NCBI GenBank assembly: GCA_035041965.1
Contig: JAPYMA010001567.1
Coordinates: forward strand, 213,532-277,531
Source: Anisakis pegreffii
Lineage: Eukaryota; Nematoda; Chromadorea; Rhabditida; Anisakidae
Length of the DNA: 64,000 nt
Direction of reading: 5' to 3'
In this document: positions 1 to 12,271 of the stretch, piece by piece
Layout of the letters: every line of letters starts with the position of its first letter
Numbering within the stretch: position 1 is the stretch's first letter
Position numbers and translations under genes: made by a program
The notes under the pieces: model-generated
What the model was told of the DNA's origin: nothing
The model's input: only the letters and a program-made list of their open reading frames with translations
The model's database searches: none

Positions 1-2371
1 ACATTATAATAATATCTCGACAGAAAGCGACACAATGATAAATGAAATGAATATTCCTCTGTTCAGTCGTCCAGCTAAACAGTTGACAATAGTAATAATG
101 CAATTTAAGAAGGGAGATCAATCTGTCTGTTAATATTGAACATCATGCATTGAATATAGCAAGAATGCGTTGGATCCTGTATTATGGATTCGTTTTATTA
201 TAGACATTTTGTTTGATTGGCATTTATTCGATCAATCATCAGTAACTCTCTCGATATACTTATTAATGTTATTGTCATTAAACTTATGGTATTGGTATTA
301 TTTTTATTGGTGATATTGTTATTATAAGGATTATCGTCATCATCATTCTGAAAATTATTATTATTCTGACACTTACGATATTTTATTCATCACCACTTCA
401 ATTCCTTCACTTGTTCTTAAACAGCGAAGGTCTTTCATCTTCTCCATGCGTAGTGTTCAACAAGTAGCGATCTTATCAAAAAAGTTGATCGAATCAGCCG
501 TTGTTGTTGTTGTGCTATTGATGAGGAAAGAGCATCATTTAATGATTTCGGTTTGAAGATCGTGATCATCAGTAAAATTTTAATTACCAACTCAAAAGAA
601 CAAAGCTTCACACCGACGACGCTCCGTCAACAGATCGGATATGGCGACACGAGTGAGTTGGTGTGCGTATGTGACCTCACATAAATCTAAACATACATGC
701 GCGTTTAATTTGCATTTTGATCAAATCAATTCTGCGATTGAATGAATGTAATCACCTCTTAAATAATACATAATCTTATCAGTGAAATTGATCTCTTTGC
801 GCGATTTTCATTTGTGCGCCATTGGATTGGAATGGAATTGCATTAATTTGATTGCTTTCGATAACATTTTTCAGTTGTTTCATTTTTCGAAAACGAAATT
901 TATTGAGAAGCAAACAAAAGTTCAGAAGAAGAAATATCACTCGGAAGAGTCTACGAAAGCGATAATGATCTATAATGATACGGATCATTCCGGATCTTGT
1001 TGAATCCGTTTTCCCAATTTTGAAAATATTTTGATACGATGAAATATCCGGATCGTTATGAAAGACGGAAATATTTCCGATACGATCTTAGTGGTGATCT
1101 GAGAAAATACTAAATCATTCATTCTGTACTTTTAATCAATCGTTCATCGATTTAGTTGGTGGTTTTTCAACTTGGATTTGGATTTAAGTTAAACAGCTCG
1201 TAGATTTTCGTTCGATTAGAATTGAAAGCGGATGAGATTCTCTGATTCATGCTGATAGAATGGAACTAGTTTCAGTTATGTGAATCAACAGATCTTTATG
1301 AAATTATATGCAAACATGGATTCAGCATGAAAATTTATGTTATCTAATATTCCAATAGCAATATAGTTAATCACTGTAATATTCTATTTGTAGCTGTATG
1401 CATGTATAGTAACATGTATAATATTTGATAACTATTATGCATTAGGTGAATATTATTCAATTTGTGAAATTCAGTCTGAGAGGGTTTATATCATTCCACA
1501 AAAATGCTGCAATGAAATCACGCAACTGCTTTGTTGAATACACCTAATTTGCATACATACACCAACAACAATTAATACTCATTAAATGATGTTTTGATAG
1601 CGCATCGCAATCATCAATATTGAATGAAGATGCGCCACAATACTGATATAGTATAATATAATTTGCTAATTGCTATTCTTTTATCCTCACCGTATTGATA
1701 TTGCTAATAGGATAGATCGATGTGAGAGTAGTGACCTTATCGGAGGGGATCTGACTCGAAAAGTGCGGTGTAAAGGAAGATTAGCGATCCAGAGAGCGCT
1801 TTTTGTTTCAATCATTTGAGTTTGATGGATGATCTGGTGGCGAAAGTCATAATCGGAGACTACTCGTCACATTTGACTCACTTGATTGTATTTGTCCCGA
1901 GTCTCTTTTCTCCTCATCTCATTCACTTTAATTCAATGAATCATTATTATGAAGATTATTACTATTGTTACAATGATCAATCAAAACGCGTTGTTTATTG
2001 ATATTATTATTGATATCAATTACTTGATCCGTTACTGCATCTATAGAGGTTACTGTACTTTTATGCAACAAATATTTTCGAAATATAGAATGGATGACTT
2101 CATCACATTTAAAAGTTCACTTTTTTACGTTTCACGGTATCATAATGCTTAGTATTGGTCAAGTTCCGTATTGCACAATAGAATTTCAGACATAGCAGTT
2201 TTCATCCAAATTATTTTGATACTGAATTGATACTTTGAAAGTAGCAACTTTCTGAAAAGTTTTATCATTCTTTGATCAGTTATCTTGTTTCATGTTTGGT
2301 TTTTGAGGTATTTTATATGCATTGCGTTGCAGAGATTTTTACAAATCGAATGACTATCGAAATATTTTCAG
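1..2371. other. 5' flank or introns of the NIFK gene, no firm feature
   Basis: AT-rich sequence with an interrupted ATT/GTT triplet tract around 290-370 and several CCGGAT or GATACG motifs around 970-1085. The open frames here are short and not protein-like. The missing NIFK exon(s) could lie here or before the window. Confidence 0.4.
641..652 (+). other. possible first coding exon of the NIFK gene
   Basis: ATG at 641 codes for MATR and runs into a consensus donor (GTGAGT from 653), ending in phase 0, which fits the phase needed upstream of the 2372 exon. No exon encoding the expected first RRM half was found between the two, so the link is weak. It may instead be noise. Confidence 0.2.
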
Positions 2372-5054
2372 ACGGGTAACTGCAAAGGTTTTGCATTCGT
2401 ATTGTTTTCAAACGAGGATGTGGCGCAAGTGGCTGCTGAAACTATGAATGGCTACATTATGTTCGAGAAACGATTACTGTGTACGTTTTGATTTCATTAT
2501 TTGTGGAAAGCTAATGAAAAGTTTCGTGTTAATATCTTTGAGATTCATTTTGATAGATTCCCTTCTATGAAGAAAGTCTTTGTTAGAGTTGAATTGATGT
2601 TGTCAACGAATGGGATGATTTGGTGATGGTAGTTATTATTTACAATATCTATCATTATCGCTATTATCAAGTAGGTAAGTATAATGATTTACTAATGTAA
2701 GAAATAATGATAGTGGAATTGAGACTAGCAATAATAAGTTTTATGAACGTTCCTCAAGTATGAGTGCTTGATTATCACACGCTTATTGCGTAATGAAACA
2801 GATGGATGGATTACTGTTGAATGCTGCTTAACGCTACACTGTAAGGGCGTAAGTCGTCTTCTAGAGAGAATCATCTGAATAAACGTGAATATGCCCCTCA
2901 TCATACGTATCATTCTTTCGAAAATGTATTACATTGGTGACATGAAATTGATTATTATCTAATCAACTTTGTATATTACATCATTTATTAATCGTCTCAT
3001 TACTCCTACCATTATTATTTTATTGTTGTTGTTATGATTATGATCATTATTATTGTCAATATGATTGTTACTGTTGTTGTTATGCATGTCAATCATGAGG
3101 TGCTGTCAGACCGTTCAGTTTTCAAATACCTATTTATGGTTTTATGGTTGATATCGTCGAATTTGAAGGTTTACAGCACCGAATTACGATTGTGATCAAT
3201 TCATGATCAAAACTTGTGCATCACTTCTAATTTATATTCCACGGTATACGGTATTTGATTATCAAATATGGATTTAGCTCTGTGACATATGGTGCATTCG
3301 TATAATATAAGTGGATTCAAATTTTGTTGTATCACCAATATATAAGAAGTGTTCTGTCTGAAGAAAAGTTTTAATTCATGATTATTTACTTTTTAAAATA
3401 TATTTTGATATGTTCAGGTAGGGTACTGAAGAATAAGGATGTTCCACGTTCCATACTCGTCGGAAAGACAATCAGACCGAAGCCAATTAGGGGTACAGCA
3501 GCCAGAAAGCATGCACGTTTGGAGAATAAAGCGAAGGATGATAAAGCAGTTTGTGAAAGTAAAGTAAGTTTTTTGAAAATTTTCATTATGAACATTAAAA
3601 GCTTAGAACTCATGTATCGTGTCACTGAATTGAAGTTGAACGGTGAATATCTCTTCACTCTGCTTAAGGGTATTTTACCGTTATTTTGGAATGGTTTTTT
3701 ATGTGTACTACATGATGGCGTTCACTTTTGTTCGATATCGTTGCAATATAAGAATTTGTAAGAATTTAAAATAATTGTATAAAAATAATAAGAATTCGTA
3801 ATGTTCATCGATCAGTGCCTTTTTGTAATTGTATGAGTGATTCTGCAATAGGGGAACTGGGGAAGATACTTGAGATTTGTGAAGTTTTGATGGATGAATT
3901 TATTTCAGAAACGACTTCTGAAACGACTGGAGAAAACGAAAGAGCGATTGGCAAAAATGGGTTTCGAGTATTCAATTGAACCGACAGAGTTTGTGGAGCC
4001 GAGCAAACCTGTGGTTGAGAAGGTATGAACGTTTACTCCATCGTATTGTTCTTTTTTGTATCTTCGTTCGATTCGATTGTTCATCTTTTTGAATGTGTAT
4101 AATCATTGCATTTATATGATCAGCTGTTATGCGGCGAGTTATAATTAGATTTTTATTTTTGTTGTTGAGTTGATTTATTAACGTGATGAATTATCAAGTG
4201 CAATCGAATTTTTCACTTCATAGAAAGTGCATTCTTATCATACGAGTACATCGTTGTTCATTGTTTTCTGATTCGTGAATGTTGAAGAACTCTAATTTAG
4301 TTTGGATGAAATGATTGTTTTCATTTGACGTTTCATGTATATCGAATAATGTCGATAATAAAAATAGATTACTGTGAGAAAATGAATTTTAATCATGCAG
4401 ATGGATCAGTTTGATAAGTTCAGTGATCAGTGACTCGTTGAAAGGAAACATTCGAAGGATGAAAATCTTTTTCTAACTGAAAAAAAATTTCAGCCGAAAA
4501 AGGAACAGCCGAAAGAAGAGTCGTTGAACGATAGCAATAACAGTGATGTGGAGCAATTGGACGAAGATGGGGAAATCGTAAGGAAAGTGAAAAAACCACG
4601 AATGGAAACAACTACAGAAAAGAAGAAAGCTCCGAAGAAAGTAAAAACATCTGAAAAAGAAAAAGAAATAACTGCGGAAAGAGAGAAACTTCCAAGGAAG
4701 GTGAAAAAATCTGTAGTAGAAGAGGGAACAACTGTGAAAAAGGCGAAAATTACAAAGGAAGTGAAAAAATCCGCGCAAGAAATATCTACCGAAAAAGAGA
4801 ACGTTTCTAAAAAGCTGAAAAAATCTGAGAAACAAACACCTGCTGAAGAAGAGGATGTTGCGAAGAAGGTGAAAAAATTGGAGAAAGAAATGGTTAAGGC
4901 GAAGAAAGTGGCAAAAGAAGTGATGAAGAGAAAAGGCGATTCAGTTCCAAAAAAAGCGAAATTACCGAAGAGACAAAAACTTTCCACAAAACAACCGTTC
5001 AAGGCTGGAAAAGGCTTAAAGAGAAGTAAAATTCAGATGAAAAAATCCAAATGA
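2372..5054 (+). CDS. nifk: NIFK-type nucleolar RRM protein, 3' part
   Basis: Homologue of NIFK (MKI67 FHA-domain-interacting nucleolar phosphoprotein), an RNA-binding protein of nucleolar ribosome biogenesis. Exons seen: 2372-2480, 3418-3563, 3909-4022, 4494-5054; all junctions keep frame. The first carries the second half of an RRM with the RNP1 core KGFAFV and the family-typical NGYIMFEKRLLC ending; the codon for the final Cys is split by the intron. The second has the PRSI/RPKP segment, the third the KERLAKMGFEYSI segment, matching the order in NIFK. The last exon is a very Lys/Glu-rich tail with recurring KKVKK motifs, probably a nucleolar-targeting basic tail. The beta-1/RNP2 half of the RRM and the start codon were not found; an ATG with a good splice donor at 641-653 (MATR) is only a candidate first exon. 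A polyadenylation signal lies at 5278. Family assignment is firm, the 5' end is open. Confidence 0.85.
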
Positions 5055-5277
5055 TGTGAAGAATTGTTGGAGTTGCCTTCTGTGAATTATGATCTTTGTT
5101 GTAAAGTGGAAGATTATGAATGCTGATACTTATTGTTATTGTTTTGTTTTGCTACTGTTATCGTTTTAACAGATTTTACTACCAATATGGATATTGTTGT
5201 TGTTGTTATTTTTCTGTTGTTATAACTGATCTTTTACTTGATCTGCAGATTTTTGAGATCACATTAATTGAAGTCGT

Positions 5278-5283
5278 AATAAA
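5278..5283 (+). other. polyadenylation signal of the NIFK gene
   Basis: Canonical AATAAA located 224 bases after the NIFK stop codon, the first such hexamer in the 3' flank. Confidence 0.5.
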
Positions 5284-6882
5284 ATCTTTGATAAACAATG
5301 AAGTTCACCTGTGGTACCGATTGAAAATAGGTTGTGAAAATAAGGATTCGGAACTGTTCATTTGAATTTTATATTTTGAGCTAAGTAAAGTTCATATCAA
5401 TCGAATAATTATCATTGGAATCAGCAGTTCTGTTGGAGTTTTATTGGTGCACACATATGCCGTTATGATTGTTTATCATATTGGTTCGTTTCTTAAATAA
5501 ATAAATGTTGATTGTGCTTATATTTATGCAGAGGATGTGCATCGATAAGAAGAAAATTTGTTCATTGATGTTTGATTGCGAGATTTCACGAGGTGCATTT
5601 GAGTGGAAGTAAGCTTCTATTGGCAATTTCACAGTATCTTTTGATGTTTGAACAAAATAGAAAAGGAAGCAATTACACATTGTGAACGTATACATCATGT
5701 GAACAGAAATACATACTCGTGTACCCTCACTAAATTCAATTAAAAAACACCTTTCTTTCGTAGCTTTGATCTGCATTCGATCACAGCAGTTTTCATGCTT
5801 TACAATCAACCCAAGATTTACGATTAGTAATAGTTCTGTTCGCTCAGCTGGAATCGAAGACTATAGGGAATTTGATTGGGATAGAAACAGCGGGAGCAGA
5901 TTTCATCGTTCTCACGTTCACGCTAAATGATTTTGAAACGTTTACGAGAATTTGATTAGAGAGTGGTGACGCATAAGGTATATAGAGGATTGTTTTTTCG
6001 AGTCACTTCAAAGCAGCTGATTGCATGAAGAGATGGATATTTTCAATGCATAGAATATCCGACCCACTCAGTTATTAGATTCAGATCCGTGTGTTCAGAA
6101 GGAGATATTTGCTGAAAGGAGATTTTTGGTGATTTTCTGTTATGTGCTAAGATTTACAAGACAATACCTCTAGATTTCCTGATGAATGAATTTCTAGTTA
6201 ACCATTCCATCTGTAGAGGTTATTCCAAATGAATGAACCCGTAAAATGTGGACGATAAGGACGAAAGCTTCGCGCAAGTGTAAGCCCGGGAGCGATATTC
6301 CACTCGATACAGTTCTGGTGATAATGCAAGAAGACATTCTGAATTAGATGATCGGTGTCAAAAGCAACTCAAAATGACAACTCAACGACAAATTGCATGA
6401 TATCACATATCATATCAGCATGAATTAATCAATGAAACTTGATTTGCACACGTGTTTACCACTACAAATTAGTTGCTATCTCATCAGCAGATCAAATCAA
6501 ACCTCCATTGTTATGAATTCATTTTGACACGTACCTCATTAGGAGAATACAAATTTGCATAAAACATTGAACTTGTCAACTTTGCTCAAGTTTTAATTTC
6601 ATTGACATGTTTTGTGTGTATTTATTTGTTAATTCTTGCAATTCTGAGAAGTATCACCAGAACATATTCATAAGAATATCTTTATTCGGATGAATTTATT
6701 CCCGATTTCTTATCACATCATCATATTAACTATCCAACGGGAACGTGCCCAGTAAAATGAGCATGACAATGTCTCCAATGAAGAAAACTAAAGTTATCAA
6801 AGACAATGATTTGCTCATGACAATGTTACATGATAATTAGTATCAAGTTAATTACAAATCAAAATGTAAATTATCAAAGTTC

Positions 6883-6916
6883 TGGTACAGCATATAAATT
6901 ATTATATGCTGTACCA
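6883..6916. repeat. perfect 15-bp inverted repeat
   Basis: Arm TGGTACAGCATATAA at 6883-6897 is followed by a 4-base spacer (ATTA) and its exact reverse complement at 6902-6916. It would form a 15-bp hairpin. No gene lies nearby. Confidence 0.9.
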
Positions 6917-7556
6917 CGTCATCCATGAGAGTACAAGAAGTTATTTTTCATGCCTACTCTTACGGCTTGATCAGTTGAACAAAAAGAATGACATCTTCAA
7001 AACAAAGTGAAGAAAGCGATCGGAGATTATGAAAGTCTTTAAAAGATGATCAATTGCCTCCTATGTTTGATCAGTGCGATGCCAATTGATTGATCACAAT
7101 ATTAGTTCTGTCACATGCATGGATATGAAACTTTATCGGACTGATAAGAAACTCACTCCACCGAAAGAAGTGTTTTTCGTTGATTGCATTCAGAGATGAT
7201 CACTCAAAAGATCTCTGGTTTAGCCGCAATGCGTATTTGTATAGTCATGTATGCATAATGAAACTCAATTACAGTAATCCGGACGTGTGGAATGATGATA
7301 TATACACATACGTATAGGATGTTTATGCATATTCAATTGGACATAATAGCATTTGAGGCGACTGAACAAATTTGTTATTATATGCCGTAATTAGAATTCG
7401 ATCAGATTGATATCTGATGCTCCAAGCCTGATAATTGCTTAAGAGGTTTCTGGTTTGATTAGAAAATAAGGCGATAAGGCGGAAAAGGTAATGATCTCTG
7501 AATTGTGAACCTCAATCATTTTTAAGAGGAATTTTTTGCCAAATATTCCTCACCAA

Positions 7557-7600
7557 ACATCTGTGACCATTTTGAAGCAAACATCTGTGACCATTTTGTT
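7557..7600. repeat. short direct duplication
   Basis: The 17-mer ACATCTGTGACCATTTT occurs twice with a 24-base period. It looks like a simple local duplication. Confidence 0.85.
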
Positions 7601-8772
7601 ACGAAAGTTGTCACACCTACAGTCACATCATTACATCATCAAATCCTTAAACAATATTGAATTTTAATCAAATCCTGATCATCATCAGATTGAGGTAAGA
7701 TGATCCAATTAGAGATACAAACGAATTAATAATGAATTAATGATTCAATAGATAAAGATTACATTAATATAATGTTTATAACACGATTAAAACTTCATAA
7801 TCCTCGTTGTATCCGAAGATGTTTTATTGTCGTTGTTTACGATGTTATCGAATTTTCAAATCATTTTCATTGATGTTTCGTCAACTGAATCACTTCGATT
7901 AAATCAAATTAATTGAAATGAAATGAAAATAATAAAACAGTAATAAGAGCAATCATAACAGACACGACATCGAAAACGATGACGATTAATGAATTTGTTT
8001 ACGAAGAAGTTATAGACACCTCAATTCATTGATTCAATTTGCGAGTTTTTATCACCCGTCTCACGTTTTATGATTGTTTTTACATCAATTAAATTCCGTT
8101 AATGATCGCTGAATTGATATGAGTCATTTAATGATTTGTTACGTCGTTGAGTCTAACTACTTAATTTGCGAAGTCTGGCTGCTAAAGGTTCCTTCTCATG
8201 AATTTTAGAATCTCTTTATTTATTTAATTGCTCTTTTTTTAATTTTCCAATTTGTTCTCGTATGAAAGCCTCTTTAAGAGTATTACTTAATTGTGTTGAT
8301 CGCTCCTCACATTCATGTTGATCGATCAGCTAACAAAACGGATCCTTTTAGATCTTATTTGTTCTCTCACTCCCCCACTCATTTATTAAGTTGGCTGCAT
8401 TAGTATCGTTGATATTAGCGTATTATTTTATAATATCACCATTATCAGTAATCACTGTTGATGTGAACAACGAGAGCAATTCAATCTCACTTCATCCTTC
8501 ATTATTGTGTCGACCTTATTTCAGCTATACTGCGTCTTGTATACTTTTCATGTAATAACTTCCCTAGAACTTCATCATTTTGTGATTTCCTAAAGGTTTT
8601 GTGAAATAAATCAGAAATTCATGTTATCTCACAACTGGTCATGAGTTAATGTGAAGGATTTCACAGAATTCAAGACGTGAGGTCTTTATATCTCATGAAT
8701 TCTGCCAGCAGTCGATTTAGAAATAGCCATTATTTGGAAAAATGCGATCACTGTTCAGAGTTTGAATAGTTG

Positions 8773-8804
8773 CTTACTTGTACTGATAGAACAGTACAAG
8801 TAAG
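8773..8804. repeat. perfect 13-bp inverted repeat
   Basis: Arm CTTACTTGTACTG at 8773-8785, loop ATAGAA, exact reverse complement at 8792-8804. Confidence 0.9.
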
Positions 8805-9937
8805 TTGGAAATGTTAGTTAGCTTCCCTCATCTACATAAATGAAAGAGCAGATGAAATAATTCGAAAGATCAGACAGCGTCATATGATTGTTTGCGATAA
8901 AAACTCTTCAGTAATAGCTTGAAATTAATTTTAAATGAGTTAATACGTTCTTGATCTGCAACGCAAATTATATGTCAGTGAATTTGCGCGATAAGTGAGT
9001 GTTTCGAGCTGAATTAAACGCGAAATTAGATAATTTATCCAGTCAAACAAGATGAGTCGACGACTGAAATGACTGATATAATCCCACTCAGATGCTTGCA
9101 CAGTTTGGATAACAACTACTAATTTTGCTGAATTCATCGAATCGCTCTGCTAATAATCAGCTTTTATTCGGTGATGTGGTTGACAGTTGATGGATTCACT
9201 GACTCTTTTAAGTGATATTTACGAATTCATTTCATTTATTACACTTATCCTCAATCATCGGAGCTTAAATTACGTTCCGAAACGAAACAATTATCGCGAG
9301 AAACGAGTCGACCAATTCAAATAAGAGAGTAATTACAATTTATTTTGCCGCAACAACTCAACGAACACTTTGAAAACTGCGGTTAACTTCACTATCGCCT
9401 TGTTTGTATTTTATCGCATAGTTACACAGCAGTTGTTCTGACTTATAAAGTAATAGTAATAGTAATTGACCTTGGAACCCGAATCTTGGATTCCGATCGA
9501 ACATTTTGAAGTTCGGTTGGAGTGGGGAATTTCGGAATCACAAAATTTGTACTCCGTCGGATTCTGACTGAATAAAAATTTCGTTCATATGTTGTCATCA
9601 TAGTGAAAACTCTGTTGTTAATTAATATCGTTGTATCTTTATTCAGCTCTATCAATTCAGTTTATGAATATATAGATTTTGCAATGTTGAGTGGATCATA
9701 CGGATTGCTTTTGCAAATAAAACTGAATGGAATCGTCAATTTGCACTGAACCCTCATTAGATTTTCTCCTTGATTTTCCTCATCCATCGCTCATTTTCTC
9801 ACTTCTGCTATCATTTTGTTCTATTCTCTGCATCATTTTTTCACTTTCCCTCGCACTCTCTCCCATCAATGATAAACACATTCATTCGCTCATCCCATCA
9901 TTCACTGAATAAACTCATTGCGACTTCTTGTTAATTG

Positions 9938-10008
9938 GTTACGCCCTCCTAATTACCCAATCAACCAATAGGCGTCGAGGATTGATGTGCTACGGTAATA
10001 GGCGTAAC
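9938..10008. repeat. imperfect inverted repeat around a SL1-like 11-mer
   Basis: GTTACGCC at 9938-9945 and ATTACC at 9952-9957 are matched by GGTAAT at 9994-9999 and GGCGTAAC at 10001-10008, so the two ends can pair. The left arm overlaps TAATTACCCAA (9950-9960), which also occurs within nematode SL1. No splice donor or Sm-like site follows, so it is not called an SL RNA gene. Confidence 0.6.
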
Positions 10009-10874
10009 AAAGCCTCACTCTTACAATTAAGAACTCAATTAGGGGAATATGCTCGCCCGCTGGCTTAGTTGATGGTGAAAGGGTGGTGGACGGGAGATTT
10101 GAATGATTGTTGATGTTTTTGTTGTGTTCTGATGAGGAACGGAATCTGAATCCGAGGTTATCCAGTGATTTAGGATGAAGGGAATCTGTTTTTTTGTTAG
10201 TCTCATTGATTCGTCTGATTTAATGTGATGATTTGATTCAAGCTCATGCTTGAAGTGATAGGATAATTTGTGAAAATCTCGTGAATGATTGTCGATGACG
10301 ATTCGTTGGTTATTACTGAACTGATAACAGCATTAATGGGATTGTTGAAATTCGTTAGGTGTGATAACCACGGTGATAACAAAACTGACCAAAGAGAATT
10401 GTTTCGGAACTGTCAGGTAAAATGATAGCGAGGATAATGCACGGTTTAATGATATAACTGCGTAATTATGTATCGGACAGTGTGAATAATGCTCGAATCT
10501 TAACTGCAGTTTGCATTCCTAACCGAAGCAAATTTGCACAAAAATTATGATATCTCAGCTTGCTCGTTCTCACTGATGATTTTCGCTTCATCTACATCCA
10601 AGTTCTACTGTCATTCCTTTGCAAACCGGCAGGATCACATGTCTCATCTCTTCTCGACTAATTACAAGCAATAATTACTTATTAATTACTGTCCAATTGT
10701 CCTGAAATATCGAGTAAACCGTCTTCTTGAATGCATCTATCATTAGTGAGAGATAAGCGCTGCATATAAAAAGCTTATCTGAAGTCGACGATCAGCTCTT
10801 TAACGCTTTCCGTCTTTCGCTTCGCTTTGAAATTAATTACGAAACGCGCTAAAATCATCGGTTTTGTCTTACAT

Positions 10875-10890
10875 AATACTGGAATACTGG
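10875..10890 (-). repeat. 8-bp tandem at the 3' end of the retrotransposon
   Basis: AATACTGG occurs twice head to tail immediately 3' of the element's stop codon (minus-strand sense). RTE-type elements end in short tandem repeats rather than poly(A), so this probably marks the element's end. Confidence 0.45.
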
Positions 10891-10901
10891 AATCGGCCAG
10901 G

Positions 10902-11717
10902 CTATCGAACGTTGTTGACGTTGCTGGCCACAATGCGTTTCCAATCAGTCCTCGACCTTGCTTTCCTTTGCCAGGTCTTACCAATCGCCTTGTCGATCTC
11001 GTCTCGCCACCTTTTTGGAGGTCTTCCTAGCGGTCGTTTTTGTTCTCGGGGGTACCATTCTAGAATTGCTCGGGTCCACCTGTTGTCATTCATTCGAGCT
11101 ACGTGGCCTGCCCATCGTAGCTTCTGTTTCCTGTACTCTGTGATTACGTCTCTTATCCCAGTTCTCCGGCGTATCTCCTCGCATCGGATGTGCTCACGCA
11201 ACGATATTCCTAACATACATCTCTCCATTGCCCTCTGTGTTGTTATAAGTCGTTGTTCTTCTGTTTTTGTCGTTGCCCACGTTTCGCATGCATAGAGCAT
11301 CGCGGGCAAGACTGTGCTGTTATACAGATGGGCACGAAGAGATCCATCAATTTTGGCCTTTAGCACATCCTTTATCGAGTTGAACGCCTTCCATCCGGAT
11401 CGTATTCTTTGAGCTAGTTCGGGCTTCATATCTCGGTCCATATTCACCAATTGCCCCAAATAGGTATATTCTTTCACTTCTTCAATTACATCGCCTTCCA
11501 CCACTATTTGGCCCGCAGGAGTGATATCTGAGCGCATGAATTTAGTTTTCATGCGGTTGAGTTTGAGGCCGACGGCGGCACTTTTGGTGCTCAGCGTCGT
11601 CAGCATGGCCTGGAGCTCCTTAGTGGATTCAGCGATGAGCACGATGTCATCTGCGAATCGAAGATGATTCAGAATTTCACCGTTGATACTGATACCACCA
11701 TCCCAGTCGAATATCTA
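10902..11717 (-). mobile_element. 5'-truncated non-LTR retrotransposon (RTE-like) reverse transcriptase
   Basis: One open minus-strand frame of about 270 codons begins just after a stop near 11720 and ends at 10902. It carries the reverse transcriptase catalytic motif FADDIVL near its start, the YLGQLV segment, the ACETW segment, and a C-terminal RWAGHVARM and KRPLGRPPKRW region. This order is typical of nematode RTE/CR1-group non-LTR elements. The endonuclease domain and the N-terminal half of the RT are absent, so it is a 5'-truncated, presumably dead insertion, as produced by incomplete target-primed reverse transcription. Just beyond the stop the sequence has a two-copy 8-base tandem (AATACTGG, 10875-10890), which may be the 3' terminal repeat usual for RTE elements. 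The frame is still open, suggesting a fairly young copy. Clade assignment is by motif resemblance only. Confidence 0.88.
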
Positions 11718-12241
11718 CGGCTATCATATTGACGAGTAGCATTCAAATTATCCATCTCAAATAATCTAATAATTCCATCTCAAAAACCTCTTCAACACAG
11801 TGAATTCTCTTAATATATGCGCTCACATCAAGTTTACAACACACACTTTCCAGCCCGCATGGGAAACTCATTTTCCAAAACTATCTTTACGGCAACCGAG
11901 AAGCATTTCAGCATATCAACTGGAACGTTAATCACAAAATTCTGCTTTTCCATCTTGACGATTTAGTCTCATATGCTTATGAAAACGTTCTTCGGTCTCT
12001 TGTAATGCAGAACTTATTCAACTCTTGAGAACATGTCTTCACGAATATGAATAAGTGTTCCAAATTGTTTCCGCGATTGCTCATGAGTCGTTAGCATACG
12101 GTAGTATTGAATCTGATAAGGTTGAGAAAACAATAACAAAATGGATTCTTCGTGCGCTGTGGTTGTCAGTTTATTGAAATTCATTGAAATAAATCGCAAC
12201 GAATTTGGAATATTCAACTTTTTGTCACACATTTAAGAAAT

Positions 12242-12250
12242 TTAATTTAG
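12242..12250 (+). promoter_or_regulatory. possible trans-splice acceptor of ceh-16
   Basis: TTAATTTAG ends 21 bases before the ceh-16 ATG with no upstream exon required, the usual arrangement for spliced-leader addition in nematodes. Inferred from position and sequence only. Confidence 0.35.
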
Positions 12251-12271
12251 ATTCTACGATTGATCTATCGA

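Larger units (their letters stand above)
5300..10870. other. gene-poor intergenic region
   Basis: No recognisable exon on either strand. It holds two perfect hairpins (6883-6916 and 8773-8804), a 24-bp direct duplication near 7557-7600, and an inverted repeat near 9938-10008. The longest frame, 5441-5809 on the minus strand (122 codons), resembles no known family and has no supporting splice structure. Confidence 0.5.

Noticed and set aside
4473..5002. Long Phe/Ser-rich minus-strand frames
   Set aside because: Antisense of the Lys/Glu-rich NIFK tail; composition is explained by the opposite strand.
5441..5809. 122-codon minus-strand frame after NIFK
   Set aside because: No recognisable domain, no splice context, and no support beyond length.
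9950..9960. TAATTACCCAA matches part of the nematode SL1 leader
   Set aside because: The rest of the leader (GTTTGAG and splice donor) and an Sm-type site are absent, so it is not an SL RNA gene.
10864..11295. 143-codon + strand frame
   Set aside because: Antisense shadow of the reverse transcriptase fragment.
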